64,000 nt of DNA from Methylococcales symbiont of Hymedesmia sp. n. MRB-2018. GTDB taxonomy: Bacteria > Pseudomonadota > Gammaproteobacteria > Methylococcales > Methylomonadaceae. The DNA lies in contig QPIN01000062.1 of the NCBI GenBank assembly GCA_003666385.1, forward strand, positions 62,001 through 126,000. Direction: 5' to 3'. The notes under the pieces are model-generated. The model did no database searches, was not told where the DNA came from, and saw nothing but the letters and a program-made list of their open reading frames with translations. The position numbers were made by a program, and so were the translations under genes. Of this stretch, positions 9,321 to 20,200 are shown one piece after another (the stretch's first letter is position 1; each line of letters begins with the position of its first letter).

Positions 9321-10991
9321 TTATCGAACCAGTGCAGTACCTTCACCCCTCGGGTCTGAAACAGCTGAATAGCTATTATCTGTTTTATTAAACTGTACCG
9401 CTTGCATATTGCCATAACGATATCGAACTTCTTTTAATTGATGTCCTAACGAAGTCAGACCGTGTACTTCGTACTCTGTTAATCCGCCCTTTTCATACTG
9501 AATTAAATCAGGAATATATTGATGATGAAATCTAGGCTCCCAAAGCCATGACTCTGGGCTATTCCCTTTGGCAAAATCCAGTATGGCTAATAACACCATA
9601 GAAATTATTCGACTACCACCCGGCGTACCTAATACGGCCACTCTATCAGCATCCTCAATAAAGGTCGGCGACATGCTAGAGAGCATTCTTTTGCCTGGTT
9701 CTATGGCATTTGCCACCCCACCAACCAAGCCATAACCATTCATTTCCCCAACTTTGCTGACAAAGTCATCCATTTCATTATTTAATAAAACCCCTGTGCC
9801 CGTAGCTATAAAACCAGAACCAAAAGGATAATTCACACTCAAGGTTGCAGCAACTCTATTACCTTTACTGTCTATAATTGAAAAATGTGTGGTGTTTTTA
9901 CCTCTACTTTTTGCTGCTACGGAAGCTGACAAATAATCACTCGGGGTTGCTTTATCCATTCTTATAGAAGCTCTTAAGCCAGCCGCATAATCTTTATTAA
10001 GTAACTGTTTGACTGGTACTTTAACAAAATCATTGTCCCCCAAATATAGGGCACGATCATGATATGCTCTACGCAGTGCCTCGCTGATAATATGCTTTCG
10101 CCTGATTACATCAAATTCATCCAGAGGGTATTTTGCTAAAATATTTAAAGCTTCGACTAACACAATACCCCCCGAAGAAGGCAATGCCGCACTGGTTATT
10201 TTTATCCCTTTATAGTCACCTCTAATCGGTTCCCTTTCCACAACCTGATAATTATCTAAATCTTGTTGCGACCAAATACCATCTGCATGACTAACACTCT
10301 CAATTAACTGCTTAGCAACTATTCCAGCATAAAAACCTTTTTTACCAAATTGAGCTATTTGTTTTAATGTATTTGCTAAATCAACTTGTCGTAAAACTGA
10401 TTTGTTATTAGGAACTTTATTGTCGTTGAGAAATATATGCGCTGCCTGAATATTTTTTTTTAATACTTCTAATCTAAAGTTTAATAGCTCTCTATGTCTT
10501 TCACCAATAATAAAGCCATTCTGTGCATAATGAATCGCAGGTTTTAATGATTGGGCGAGTGAAAGCTGACCATATTTTTCTGATAAATGCACTAAAGCAG
10601 CCGGTAAGCCGGGTATTCCAGCAGCTAATACACCATTTTTAGATAGGTCTTTAATAATATCTCCTTGTTTATCAAGAAACATATTGTGACGTGCTGCTAA
10701 AGGTGCTTTTTCTCTACCATCCAACATGGTTTCAAAACCATCACTGGCTCTATGTAATAACCAAAACCCACCACCGCCCAAACCAGAACCAGAAGGCTCA
10801 ACAACAGCTAGAGTAGCACTGATAGCCACCGCAGCATCAAAAGCATTACCCCCTTGCTGTAATATTTCAAAACCTGCTTGGGTTGCCAAAGGATGTGCGG
10901 TTGCAATGGCTGCTTTTGTTTGTTCAGAAGCAAATACATTCACATTTAACAAAAGAACTAAAACAAAATTTATTACACATTTTAAAAACAT
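9321..10991 (-). CDS. ggt: Gamma-glutamyltransferase, periplasmic
   Basis: This enzyme cleaves or transfers the gamma-glutamyl group of glutathione in the periplasm. The 556-residue precursor starts with a signal peptide (about 1-21, ending VFA-SEQ). It self-cleaves before the Thr nucleophile in GKNTTHFSIID, here Thr367. Other signatures are GGNAFDAAVA near 48-57, GSGLGGGGFW near 68-77, and LSSMSPTF and GTPGGSRI in the small subunit. The length is standard. It is monocistronic by context. Confidence 0.95.
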   Translation of the reverse strand: MFLKCVINFVLVLLLNVNVFASEQTKAAIATAHPLATQAGFEILQQGGNAFDAAVAISATLAVVEPSGSGLGGGGFWLLHRASDGFETMLDGREKAPLAARHNMFLDKQGDIIKDLSKNGVLAAGIPGLPAALVHLSEKYGQLSLAQSLKPAIHYAQNGFIIGERHRELLNFRLEVLKKNIQAAHIFLNDNKVPNNKSVLRQVDLANTLKQIAQFGKKGFYAGIVAKQLIESVSHADGIWSQQDLDNYQVVEREPIRGDYKGIKITSAALPSSGGIVLVEALNILAKYPLDEFDVIRRKHIISEALRRAYHDRALYLGDNDFVKVPVKQLLNKDYAAGLRASIRMDKATPSDYLSASVAAKSRGKNTTHFSIIDSKGNRVAATLSVNYPFGSGFIATGTGVLLNNEMDDFVSKVGEMNGYGLVGGVANAIEPGKRMLSSMSPTFIEDADRVAVLGTPGGSRIISMVLLAILDFAKGNSPESWLWEPRFHHQYIPDLIQYEKGGLTEYEVHGLTSLGHQLKEVRYRYGNMQAVQFNKTDNSYSAVSDPRGEGTALVR

Positions 10992-11027
10992 ATCACTCTC
11001 CTCTGTATTGACGGTTGAAAGTATAAG

Positions 11028-11867
11028 TTATACAAACAACTCAACTTCATATCCCGAAAATTTTCTTATATTGACTACACCTGTACCAAACAATAGATAC
11101 TGGCCTTTAATACCTTGCAATACCCCAGAGACTTCTGGCACTTTATCAAAATTAAAAGATTTGACTTTTACTGGATAAGTTTGCACGGGGAAATTAATAT
11201 CAATCATGGTCTGGTCTGTAATATACTCAACAGAATCATCTCCAAAGCGTTGAATAACATTCTTAATCTCCACTTCACACAACTGTAACAATTCATCTCT
11301 TTTTGCTGCTAAGTCAATCGGCTCTACCAAGTTTTTCAGCATTCTTTGCCAACTGGTTTTATCACTCACATACTGAGCAATTGCGACCTCAATTAAACCC
11401 GAGATAATTCTTGATTTCACTTTTAAGATAGGTAAAGCCTGAATGGCACCCTGATCAATCCAGCGAGTAGGAATTTGCGTACCACGGGTAATACCCACTT
11501 TAACCCCCGAAGAATTGGCCAAATAGACTGTGTGGGATTGAAAACAAAATTCTTCTCCCCAAGTTGGTTGTCGACAAGTTCCTTGTTCATAATGACAGGT
11601 TTCAGGTTTCATGATACACATATCACATTGTGCTAAAGCGGTAAAACAGGGATAACAATAACCTTGGTTAAAACTTTTCTTAATCTCCCTGTCACAGTGC
11701 ACACAACGAATTTTGCCTGTATGCACCAGCTTGACCGTTTTACCCAATAATGAATTTAAAGGAACCAATTGATCAGATAAAGACAATTGATATTGCACAG
11801 GATCAGTCAATTCAACTTGCATTTTTCTTAAATTACCTAACACCTTCACGATCCCTACATGCCCCAT
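11028..11867 (-). CDS. DUF2797 family protein with Cys-rich metal-binding region
   Basis: The function of this family is unknown. The 279-residue protein has an N-terminal beta-rich part, then four closely set cysteine groups (CVHC near 55, CYPC, CDMC and further Cys) that would suit zinc. A conserved block follows, HTVYLANSSGVKVGITRG, then PTRWIDQGA. The block has the look of a degenerate GIY-YIG-like core, but no nuclease claim is made. It lies 36 bp before ggt on the same strand, and the two could share a transcript. Confidence 0.8.
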   Translation of the reverse strand: MGHVGIVKVLGNLRKMQVELTDPVQYQLSLSDQLVPLNSLLGKTVKLVHTGKIRCVHCDREIKKSFNQGYCYPCFTALAQCDMCIMKPETCHYEQGTCRQPTWGEEFCFQSHTVYLANSSGVKVGITRGTQIPTRWIDQGAIQALPILKVKSRIISGLIEVAIAQYVSDKTSWQRMLKNLVEPIDLAAKRDELLQLCEVEIKNVIQRFGDDSVEYITDQTMIDINFPVQTYPVKVKSFNFDKVPEVSGVLQGIKGQYLLFGTGVVNIRKFSGYEVELFV

Positions 11868-11975
11868 AAAACCTACATTCTAACACTATCAAGTAGACCA
11901 AGACTTATATAAGTTGATAAAATATGATTTTTGTAGCATTATCCCACCACAATAATAATCAAAGTAGAGGTTTAA

Positions 11976-14000
11976 ATGAACATCGATCTATTTGCATCCA
12001 TCGGACCCTATTGTGGTATCGCTGGATTAATTATCGCCTATCTTATCTACCGGAAAATTCTGGCACATGATGCTGGCACCGATAAAATGAAGGACATTGC
12101 CGAGCTTATACATGACGGTGCCATGGTCTTTTTAAAAGCGGAATACCAAATTTTAACCGTCTTTGTCATTTTGGTTGCTGCTCTGATTTTTTTCATGATT
12201 AGCGATGAAACCGCTTATGCCTTTTTAGCTGGCGCAGGCTGTTCAATGTTTGCTGGCTTCTTTGGTATGAAAGCAGCCACACGAGCCAATGTGCGTACCT
12301 CAGCAGCGGCTAACCAAGAAGGCATGGGGGCAGCATTAATGGTGGCTTTTGGCGGCGGTTCGGTCATGGGGTTGGCTGTAGCGTCATTAGGTTTAACTGG
12401 TGTAGCCATTGCTTACGCATTAATTGATTCTTCAAATGCAGCCAATTACACGGTATTAAGTGGTTTTGCCATGGGTGCATCATCCATTGCTTTATTTGCC
12501 CGTATCGGTGGCGGTATCTATACCAAAGCGGCTGATGTTGGTGCTGATTTAGTGGGAAAAGTAGAAGCCAATATTCCAGAAGATGATCCACGTAACCCTG
12601 CAACTATTGCTGATAATGTCGGTGATAATGTCGGTGATACCGCTGGAATGGGTGCGGATATTTTTGAATCCTATGTCGGTTCAGTGATTGCAACCATTGC
12701 TATTGCAGCAGCAGCAACAAATTTTGTTGATCCATCCATGCAAAATAATGCATTATTGTTACCGCTTGCGCTGATTATCGTTGGTCTAGTCGCTTCTGTG
12801 ATCGGTGTGTTTTGTATGAACCTACTTAAAAACATCAACCCTGCACATGCGTTAGAAGGCGTTACTTGGATATCTGCTGCATTGTTTTTAATACTTGCTT
12901 ATTTTGTTATCCAAACATTTGCCATTCAATTTATTATTGATGGCAAAGCGACTTTTATAAACGGCCCTTTCTATGCTCTACTTGGCGGGACTATCGTGGG
13001 TATTTTTATTGGTCGCGTAACCGATTACTACACATCCAAAGCCCCCGTTGAACAAATCGCATTAGCGTCTAAATTTGGTCCTGCAACCAATATCATTGCT
13101 GGCTTGGGTATTGGTATGCGTTCAACGGTATTACCTGTATTAGGTATCTGCTGTGCAATTTTCCTTGCCTACAGTTGCGCTGGACTTTATGGCATTGGTA
13201 TTGCTGCGGTTGGTATGTTAGCTACAACGGGTGTCACTATGTCTGTTGATGCCTATGGCCCAATTGCAGATAATGCTGGCGGCATTAGTGAAATGGCAGA
13301 GTTGGGGCCAGAAACGCGAGCCATTACCGATTCACTCGATGCAATTGGAAATACTACAGCAGCCGTTGGCAAAGGTTTTGCCATTGGTTCAGCTGCATTG
13401 ACTGCTTTGGCTTTGTTCTCGGCCTATGCCGCTGCTGCACATTTAACCACTATTAACTTACTCGATCCGTTGGTGGTAATTGGTATGTTTATCGGTGGTA
13501 GTGTGCCATTTCTTGTAGCCGCTATGACTATGGATTCCGTTGGTAAGGCCGCTCAGGATATGGTTGAAGAAGTGCGTCGTCAATTCCGTGAAATCGCAGG
13601 ATTAATGGAAGGCACTACTCCTCCTGATTCAGCACGTTGTATTGAAATTTCAACTAAAGCTTCATTGCGTGAAATGGTTTTACCTGGTTTGGTCACTATC
13701 ATTGCACCTGTTTTAGTCGGTTTTTTATTGAATAAAGAAGCGTTAGGCGGTTTATTAGCAGGCTCCTTACTATCTGGTGTATTAATGGCCTTATTTATGG
13801 CCAATGCTGGTGGTGCATGGGATAACGCTAAAAAATTAATTGAAGGTGGTGCGCACGGTGGTAAAGGGACAGATGTTCATAAAGCAGCTATTTGTGGTGA
13901 TACTGTAGGTGACCCTTTTAAAGACACTTCAGGTCCTGCTTTAAATATTGTTGTTAAATTAATGGCTGTGGTTTCTTTGGTAATCGCACCATTACTATAA
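11976..14000 (+). CDS. hppA: Membrane-bound pyrophosphatase, K+-dependent type
   Basis: The enzyme couples hydrolysis of PPi to pumping of H+ or Na+ across the membrane. The 674-residue, multi-helix protein has the PPi site [18 protein letters not shown] (178-195) and [18 protein letters not shown] (213-230). In [10 protein letters not shown], Ala462 and Gly465 are the residues typical of the K+-dependent subfamily; K+-independent enzymes have Lys at the first position. H+ and Na+ pumping cannot be separated by eye. The ATG follows AGAGG. PPi-dependent PFK lies 1.4 kb downstream on the other strand, so PPi metabolism is locally clustered. Confidence 0.95.
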   Translation: MNIDLFASIGPYCGIAGLIIAYLIYRKILAHDAGTDKMKDIAELIHDGAMVFLKAEYQILTVFVILVAALIFFMISDETAYAFLAGAGCSMFAGFFGMKAATRANVRTSAAANQEGMGAALMVAFGGGSVMGLAVASLGLTGVAIAYALIDSSNAANYTVLSGFAMGASSIALFARIGGGIYTKAADVGADLVGKVEANIPEDDPRNPATIADNVGDNVGDTAGMGADIFESYVGSVIATIAIAAAATNFVDPSMQNNALLLPLALIIVGLVASVIGVFCMNLLKNINPAHALEGVTWISAALFLILAYFVIQTFAIQFIIDGKATFINGPFYALLGGTIVGIFIGRVTDYYTSKAPVEQIALASKFGPATNIIAGLGIGMRSTVLPVLGICCAIFLAYSCAGLYGIGIAAVGMLATTGVTMSVDAYGPIADNAGGISEMAELGPETRAITDSLDAIGNTTAAVGKGFAIGSAALTALALFSAYAAAAHLTTINLLDPLVVIGMFIGGSVPFLVAAMTMDSVGKAAQDMVEEVRRQFREIAGLMEGTTPPDSARCIEISTKASLREMVLPGLVTIIAPVLVGFLLNKEALGGLLAGSLLSGVLMALFMANAGGAWDNAKKLIEGGAHGGKGTDVHKAAICGDTVGDPFKDTSGPALNIVVKLMAVVSLVIAPLL

Positions 14001-14002
14001 TG

Positions 14003-14017
14003 AGAACTCAGCATAAT
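14003..14017 (+). repeat. Solo end of repeat family B
   Basis: Right after the hppA stop, GAGAACTCAGCATAA matches the left terminal repeat of family B. The rest of the element is missing. It is a remnant or a target-site relic. Confidence 0.5.
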
Positions 14018-14107
14018 AAAATAGGAACTTTGCTTGATTCATGTTTTCCGCCATCACGGCGTTAAAAATAGAAGAAAAACCTAATTCGTGCAAAGGTATC
14101 GAAATTT

Positions 14108-14141
14108 AAAAAGACTGCAATTTTATTGCTCAGTCTTTTTT
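14108..14141 (+). terminator. Rho-independent terminator downstream of hppA
   Basis: AAAAAGACTG pairs with CAGTCTTTTT across a 13-base loop and ends in a T run. It is the first strong hairpin after the hppA stop. Nothing coding is seen between 14018 and 14107. Confidence 0.8.
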
Positions 14142-14213
14142 ATGCCTGTATTAAATGTCATCACTGAACTATCTTGAATATGCTGTACAGTCTTGACGGA
14201 TATAAACCACCCC

Positions 14214-14357
14214 CGACGCTCACAAGGGCGGCGACATCAACTTTCAACTGTACCAAGAATTGCGGCAGGTGCTGTACTTTGCGGCATGAGAAGTTACCAA
14301 GCTATTTTCGACTGGGCTGACAGTCTCAGTCCAAAATCCAGAGAACATTTCCGCTAA
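14214..14357 (+). pseudogene. Transposase remnant, ISAs1-like N-terminal region
   Basis: One open frame reads RRSQGRRHQLSTVPRIAAG, then AVLCGMRSYQAIFDWADSL and SPKSREHFR before TAA. The GRRH, AVLCG and SYQAIFDWA elements resemble the N-terminal helper domain of ISAs1/H-repeat DDE transposases. No catalytic DDE part remains. The fragment lies where leuA or other genes often follow pssA, so a rearrangement has occurred here. Confidence 0.6.
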
Positions 14358-14380
14358 TACAGAAACAGAGGTAGCTGAAC

Positions 14381-14476
14381 AAGAAAATGGGAGCCGTTCG
14401 GGATTATTTAAAGATTACAAATAACAAAACAAAGCCTTGTTTAGCATAGTGCCTAGTAGCCTAAGAACGAATTACC
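14381..14476 (+). repeat. Dispersed fragment C1, end of a multicopy gene
   Basis: The 96-bp stretch encodes a tail ending SRSGLFKDYK and a stop, followed by a conserved non-coding segment with ACAAAGCCTTGTTTAGCATA. The same sequence occurs at 29172-29294 and, in part and inverted, at 62321-62392. It is the 3' end of a repeated coding element, perhaps a transposase, of which only this end remains here. Confidence 0.6.
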
Positions 14477-14492
14477 CCTGATGTTTAGCAGA

Positions 14493-15233
14493 TTACAATT
14501 TTCTATCTTGTCGTTTTTGCCGTAATGTTAACAAAGTAATGACAGGGCCAGAAATAGCATAACCCAATGCTAAAAAAAACAAGATAGTTTGCGCTTGCGC
14601 CATCACAAAACCAATGACCAGCATAACCATAATGGCGACAATAAAAGGTACTCTACCTTTAAAATCAATTTCTTTAAAACTGGAATAACGGAAATTACTG
14701 ACCATTAGCAAACCAGTGCTAATGGTTAAAATTAAAACTAAATATTTGATCGATTCAATGTCATAACCGTATTCCAGACTGATCCATAAACCACCTGCCA
14801 ATATAGCTGCCGCAGCTGGACTAGGTAACCCTTGAAAATAGCGTTTATCAGCCACTTCAACCTGAGTGTTAAATCGAGCCAATCTTAACGCCCCTCCGGC
14901 AGTATGAACAAAGGCAGCAAATAAACCCAATTTACCCATACTTTCAAATGCCCATAAGTACATAACCAGAGCAGGTGCCACACCAAATGATACCATGTCG
15001 GATAAACTATCGTATTGCATACCGAATTCACTCTGGGTATTAGTCATCCTGGCAACGCGTCCGTCCAAACCATCTAAAATCATGGCTACAAATATAGAGA
15101 TAGCAGCAGCTTCAAAGCGTCCATTAATGGCAGAAGTCATGGCATAAAACCCTGCAAACATGGCTCCTGTAGTAAATAGATTAGGCAATAAATAAATACC
15201 GCGATGACGAATTGAAGGTTTATTTTCGGGCAT
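14493..15233 (-). CDS. pssA: CDP-diacylglycerol-serine O-phosphatidyltransferase
   Basis: It makes phosphatidylserine, the precursor of phosphatidylethanolamine, at the inner membrane. The 246-residue protein has the CDP-alcohol phosphotransferase motif with Asp54, Asp57, Asp75 and Asp79 (DGLDGRVAR then GMQYDSLSD). About seven hydrophobic segments follow. This is the type-II membrane form, not the E. coli peripheral form. It often sits in ilvIHC-pssA-leuA clusters; here pfp separates it from ilvC. Confidence 0.93.
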   Translation of the reverse strand: MPENKPSIRHRGIYLLPNLFTTGAMFAGFYAMTSAINGRFEAAAISIFVAMILDGLDGRVARMTNTQSEFGMQYDSLSDMVSFGVAPALVMYLWAFESMGKLGLFAAFVHTAGGALRLARFNTQVEVADKRYFQGLPSPAAAAILAGGLWISLEYGYDIESIKYLVLILTISTGLLMVSNFRYSSFKEIDFKGRVPFIVAIMVMLVIGFVMAQAQTILFFLALGYAISGPVITLLTLRQKRQDRKL

Positions 15234-15246
15234 AAACAGAACCTGT

Positions 15247-15352
15247 TCCTAGTTCCCGCACTCCGCGCGGGCATTCATGTAAAGACGCTCTGCGTCTGGT
15301 GACGCAGAGCGTCATAAACTGCATTCCCACGCAGAGCATGGGAACGAGAGGG
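15247..15352. repeat. REP-like palindromic intergenic repeat
   Basis: The pssA-pfp gap contains the perfect 13-bp inverted repeat GACGCTCTGCGTC (15284-15296) and GACGCAGAGCGTC (15301-15313). Further matching arms have the TTCCCACGCAGAGCATGGGAAC type. A related piece lies at 30735-30770. It would form a strong stem-loop in the transcript. Confidence 0.75.
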
Positions 15353-15359
15353 TAGCTTT

Positions 15360-16589
15360 CTAATGATTAGTTTCTAATTTATTTCCCTTTGCTTGGCCAA
15401 TTTCTGACAAAGATTCTGTAAACCAAGGGGTATCAATATCAAAAGGTTTTCCGCCTTTAATACGAGGAAATTCAATGGCACGTAATACAAAGTTTTGGTC
15501 ATCATCATGCCCAATCACACCCGCCTCACCCCGTAATGCACATTCAACGGCTAAATCAGCACATGATTTAATCAAACGAATATCTTTTGCATTAGCTGCT
15601 GATGCACGGGCAAAATAACCTGATTTTTGAATCAAGGTTTTTTCTGCACCAATCATGTCTGCAAATTGTTCGCCAAACCATTTACCTGGATTAACCGCAT
15701 CCAATTTAACATGACCAAAGGCATCTCTAGGTACATCTTGTCCCTTCGCTTCCATTTCAGCAACAATCGTTTCTACTCCCGCACCTTCAGAAACAAAAAT
15801 ATTCACACAATCTACTTCATCCATAATTTTACGCAGACGTTTTGCTTCTGCTGCAATGTCAAAACCCATTTCTGGGATAAAAACACCATGCACTTCATAG
15901 CTATCACGGCTTAAACCTAATGAAGGCAACCATTCACAATTATCAAGAATTTTACGATATTCAACGGCTGTAGCCGCAGTTAACCAACCACAACTACGCC
16001 CCATCACCTCATGTACGATTAACATACGTGGGTTTGAGTTGTTCTCCGCTACAACATTTTTAAAGAAATGTGCGCCTTGTTCTGCCGCAGTCCAAGCACC
16101 TAATGATTGTTTAATAGGGAAAACATCATTATCAACCGTTTTAGCTAAGCCGATTACCGTTAAGCCATAATCATTTTCAGCTAGGAAAGCAGCTAAATCA
16201 GCAGCAGCCGTATTGGTATCATCCCCACCAATAGTATGAAGCACATCAACACCATCTTTAATCAGTTGATCCGCAGCAACTTTTTGAGGATCTTCACCTT
16301 CTTTTACCAGACCACGTTTAACACAATCAGCCACATTGGTTAATTTAACACGACTATTACCAATAACAGAACCGCCAAATTTTTGTAACAAGCCCGCTTT
16401 TTCACGCATTTCTGCGTCTACTTTATAGCCATCACCTAGTAACAAACCTTTATAGCCACTGCGATAGCAGATAAGTTCAATGGAAGGGTCAATTTCGTTA
16501 TAGCGTTCAATAAGACTGCCAATCGCAGAATTAAGACATGGTGCTAATCCACCTGCTGTAAGTAGTGCTACTTTTTTTGCTTTACTCAT
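15360..16589 (-). CDS. pfp: Pyrophosphate-dependent 6-phosphofructokinase
   Basis: The enzyme reversibly phosphorylates fructose 6-phosphate with PPi instead of ATP. The 409-residue protein has GGDDTN at 121-126, where the second Asp replaces the Gly of ATP enzymes, and KTVDNDV at 150-156 with the Lys that marks PPi specificity. Methanotrophs are known to use PPi-PFK, also on sedoheptulose and ribulose phosphates. It lies between ilvC and pssA on one strand. A membrane pyrophosphatase is convergent nearby. Confidence 0.93.
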   Translation of the reverse strand: MSKAKKVALLTAGGLAPCLNSAIGSLIERYNEIDPSIELICYRSGYKGLLLGDGYKVDAEMREKAGLLQKFGGSVIGNSRVKLTNVADCVKRGLVKEGEDPQKVAADQLIKDGVDVLHTIGGDDTNTAAADLAAFLAENDYGLTVIGLAKTVDNDVFPIKQSLGAWTAAEQGAHFFKNVVAENNSNPRMLIVHEVMGRSCGWLTAATAVEYRKILDNCEWLPSLGLSRDSYEVHGVFIPEMGFDIAAEAKRLRKIMDEVDCVNIFVSEGAGVETIVAEMEAKGQDVPRDAFGHVKLDAVNPGKWFGEQFADMIGAEKTLIQKSGYFARASAANAKDIRLIKSCADLAVECALRGEAGVIGHDDDQNFVLRAIEFPRIKGGKPFDIDTPWFTESLSEIGQAKGNKLETNH

Positions 16590-16700
16590 AATATTATTAA
16601 AGATTTTTTATTAAATGAACATCTACGTCGAATGAATGATAGCGTAATACAATCCACAGAATGTTGACAAATATAACATTTAGCATAATCCGTTAAAACA

Positions 16701-16733
16701 AAAAAAGCCCACCATAAGATGAGCTTTTTTATC
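16701..16733 (-). terminator. Terminator between ilvC and pfp
   Basis: AAAAAAGCCCA and TGAGCTTTTTT can pair with one mismatch and have A/T tracts on both sides. It follows the ilvC stop on the minus strand and would separate the ilvBHC transcript from pfp. Confidence 0.7.
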
Positions 16734-16748
16734 AAACTGACTTAAAAC

Positions 16749-17825
<1,077 letters not shown>

Positions 17826-17880
17826 TTACTTCCTATGAATCTTTTATTTTTTACATTTACACCAAGTTTCAATGAGAAAA

Positions 17881-18372
17881 CTAAAGATGTAAGCCTTTTT
17901 CACCTCTGGACATGCCCATAGGGCCTGAGCGCAGCACTTCAATAACAGACTCATCATCCAAAGCTGCAACAAAAGCATCCAGTTTATCTGACACTCCTGT
18001 CATTTCTATCACATAACTAGCACTGGTCACATCAATAATTTTACCTCGAAAAATATCAGAAAGACGCTTTACTTCTTCCCTTGTTTCATTGCTTGTTTTG
18101 ACCTTAACCATCATTAATTCACGCTCAACATGTGTTGACTCTACTAAATCAATCAACTTTACTACATCAATCAATTTATTGAGCTGCTTGGTAATCTGCT
18201 CAATAACGCGATCACTACCACCAGTAACCACCGTCATTCTTGATAGCGTCTCATCTTCAGTAGGTGCTACTGTTAACGATTCAATATTATAACCCCGCGC
18301 AGAAAACAATCCTGCTACTCGGGACAAGGCACCCGCTTCATTTTCAATCAATATAGAAATAATATGTCTCAT
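17881..18372 (-). CDS. ilvH: Acetolactate synthase, small regulatory subunit
   Basis: This subunit binds the large catalytic subunit and gives valine feedback control. The 163-residue protein has the N-terminal ACT domain, ISILIENEAGALSRVAGLFS (4-23) and GYNIESLTVAPTED. The IlvH C-terminal domain follows. Its start ATG shares a base with the ilvB stop, so the two are coupled. Confidence 0.96.
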   Translation of the reverse strand: MRHIISILIENEAGALSRVAGLFSARGYNIESLTVAPTEDETLSRMTVVTGGSDRVIEQITKQLNKLIDVVKLIDLVESTHVERELMMVKVKTSNETREEVKRLSDIFRGKIIDVTSASYVIEMTGVSDKLDAFVAALDDESVIEVLRSGPMGMSRGEKGLHL

Positions 18373-20096
18373 TATGACAACTCCTTGTCAGACGGTGATC
18401 TCAATTTCATATCATGGTGTGATTTTCCCGCTTCAATCATAGGAAACACATTTTCGGTACGATCTGTTAGGAAATCCATAAAAACCAATCGCTCCTTCAT
18501 AGCAAATGCCTCTTCCAAAGCCGGCCTAACATCTGCTGGCTTTTCTATTTGCATACCGACATGCCCATAAGCTTCCGCTAATTTAACAAAATCAGGAATG
18601 GTGTCCATATAAGATTCGGAATAGCGACTTTCATAAGAAAATTCCTGCCACTGCCTTACCATACCCATGTATCTATTATTTAGATTAATGACTTTAACTG
18701 GGGTTCTATATTGCGTAGCTGTCGCTAATTCCTGAATACACATTTGAATACTGGCTTCACCTGTAATGCACGCTACATCAGAATCAGGGTGTGCTAATTT
18801 CACACCTAAAGCCGCTGGCAAACCAAACCCCATCGTTCCTAAACCCCCTGAATTAATCCAGCGACGAGGCTTGTCAAAATGATAAAACTGGGCAGCAAAC
18901 ATTTGATGCTGACCTACATCAGAAGTAATATATGCTTCACCATTCGTCACTTCATATAACTGTTCAACAACATGTTGAGGCTTGATAATATCGCTGTTTC
19001 GGTCATATTCGAGACAATGCAAATCACGCCATTTATTAACCTGACTCCACCATGCTTCCAGTGCTTTTTGGTCCATCACAATATTACTGCTTTTAATCAG
19101 TACAATCATCTCTCTCAACACTTCTGTCACCTGCCCTACAATAGGCACGTCGACCTGAATGGTTTTGGAAATTGAAGATGGATCAATATCAATATGGATA
19201 AATTTTGCATAAGGACAAAACTCTTCTAGTTTACCTGTCACTCGGTCATCAAAACGAGCGCCAATAGCAATAATGACATCACTTTCGTGCATGGACATAT
19301 TGGCTTCATAAGTCCCATGCATACCCAGCATTCCGACAAATTGTTCGTCTGTTGCAGGATACGCACCCAAGCCCATTAAGGTACTGGTTACAGGAAACTC
19401 AAGTAGTTTTGAAAATTCAATAAGTTCCGCACTGCCTTCACCTAAAACTACACCGCCTCCCGAATATATCATCGGACGCTTGGCATTTAATAAAAGGTCA
19501 ACCGCTTTCTTGATTTGCCCAGAGTGTCCTTTAATAATAGGGTTATACGAACGCATCACCACTTCTTCAGGATATACATAAGGGATTTTTATGCTTGGGT
19601 CAGTGACATCCTTTGGTACATCAACCACAACTGGTCCAGGTCTTCCTGTCGTTGCCACATAAAATGCTTTCTTCATGGTTTCAGCAAGGTCGGCTATATT
19701 TTTAACTAGAAAATTATGCTTAACACAAGGGCGTGTAATACCCACCATATCGACTTCTTGAAAGGCATCAGTACCGATCACTGGGGTACCGACCTGACCA
19801 GAAATAATCACCATTGGAATGGAGTCTAAATGCGCAGTAGCAATACCTGTCACAGCATTAGTAGCACCCGGACCCGAAGTCACCAAAACCACACCCGGCT
19901 TGCCTGTAGAACGTGCATAAGCATCAGCAGCATGTACAGCCCCCTGCTCATGCCTTACTAAAATATGTTTGACTTGTTGTTGATGAAAAATCGCATCATA
20001 AAGATGCAATACTGCCCCACCTGGATAACCAAAAAGAAATTCCACTTCCTCATCTATAAGGCTTTGGACTACGATTTCTCCGCCACTGAGTTCCAC
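18372..20096 (-). CDS. ilvB: Acetolactate synthase, large catalytic subunit
   Basis: It is a thiamine-diphosphate and FAD enzyme that makes acetolactate or acetohydroxybutyrate. The 574-residue protein has the catalytic Glu in HEQGAVHAADAYARSTGKPG (near 50-69). The central domain has the FAD-type GRPGPVVVDVPKDV. The ThDP motif falls near 440-475 as GEASIQM and NLNNRYMGMVRQWQ. GEAS is an unusual form of the common GDGS. The start is GTG, close to the TTAGT leader. It is called ilvB or ilvI depending on naming. Confidence 0.95.
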   Translation of the reverse strand: MELSGGEIVVQSLIDEEVEFLFGYPGGAVLHLYDAIFHQQQVKHILVRHEQGAVHAADAYARSTGKPGVVLVTSGPGATNAVTGIATAHLDSIPMVIISGQVGTPVIGTDAFQEVDMVGITRPCVKHNFLVKNIADLAETMKKAFYVATTGRPGPVVVDVPKDVTDPSIKIPYVYPEEVVMRSYNPIIKGHSGQIKKAVDLLLNAKRPMIYSGGGVVLGEGSAELIEFSKLLEFPVTSTLMGLGAYPATDEQFVGMLGMHGTYEANMSMHESDVIIAIGARFDDRVTGKLEEFCPYAKFIHIDIDPSSISKTIQVDVPIVGQVTEVLREMIVLIKSSNIVMDQKALEAWWSQVNKWRDLHCLEYDRNSDIIKPQHVVEQLYEVTNGEAYITSDVGQHQMFAAQFYHFDKPRRWINSGGLGTMGFGLPAALGVKLAHPDSDVACITGEASIQMCIQELATATQYRTPVKVINLNNRYMGMVRQWQEFSYESRYSESYMDTIPDFVKLAEAYGHVGMQIEKPADVRPALEEAFAMKERLVFMDFLTDRTENVFPMIEAGKSHHDMKLRSPSDKELS

Positions 20097-20121
20097 ACTA
20101 ATACCTCACAAAACACTGATA

Positions 20122-20200
20122 CAAGGAAATAGGAAAAACGCTTCTAAATTCCTTGATTTTATATGAATAAAAACGTAACTAACCTGTATATTCATATACA
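20122..20200 (-). promoter_or_regulatory. Inverted repeats in the ilvB leader
   Basis: Two dyads precede ilvB. TGTATAT-TC-ATATACA (20185-20200) is a near-perfect palindrome suited to a dimeric regulator. CAAGGAA/TTCCTTG (20122-20128 and 20149-20155) could form a hairpin in the leader about 30 bases before the start. No leader peptide rich in Ile, Val or Leu was seen. The regulatory role is inferred. Confidence 0.3.

Noticed and set aside
10726-11178. Plus-strand frame of 150 codons opposite ggt and the DUF2797 gene
   Set aside because: It crosses two well-supported minus-strand genes and shows no recognisable family.
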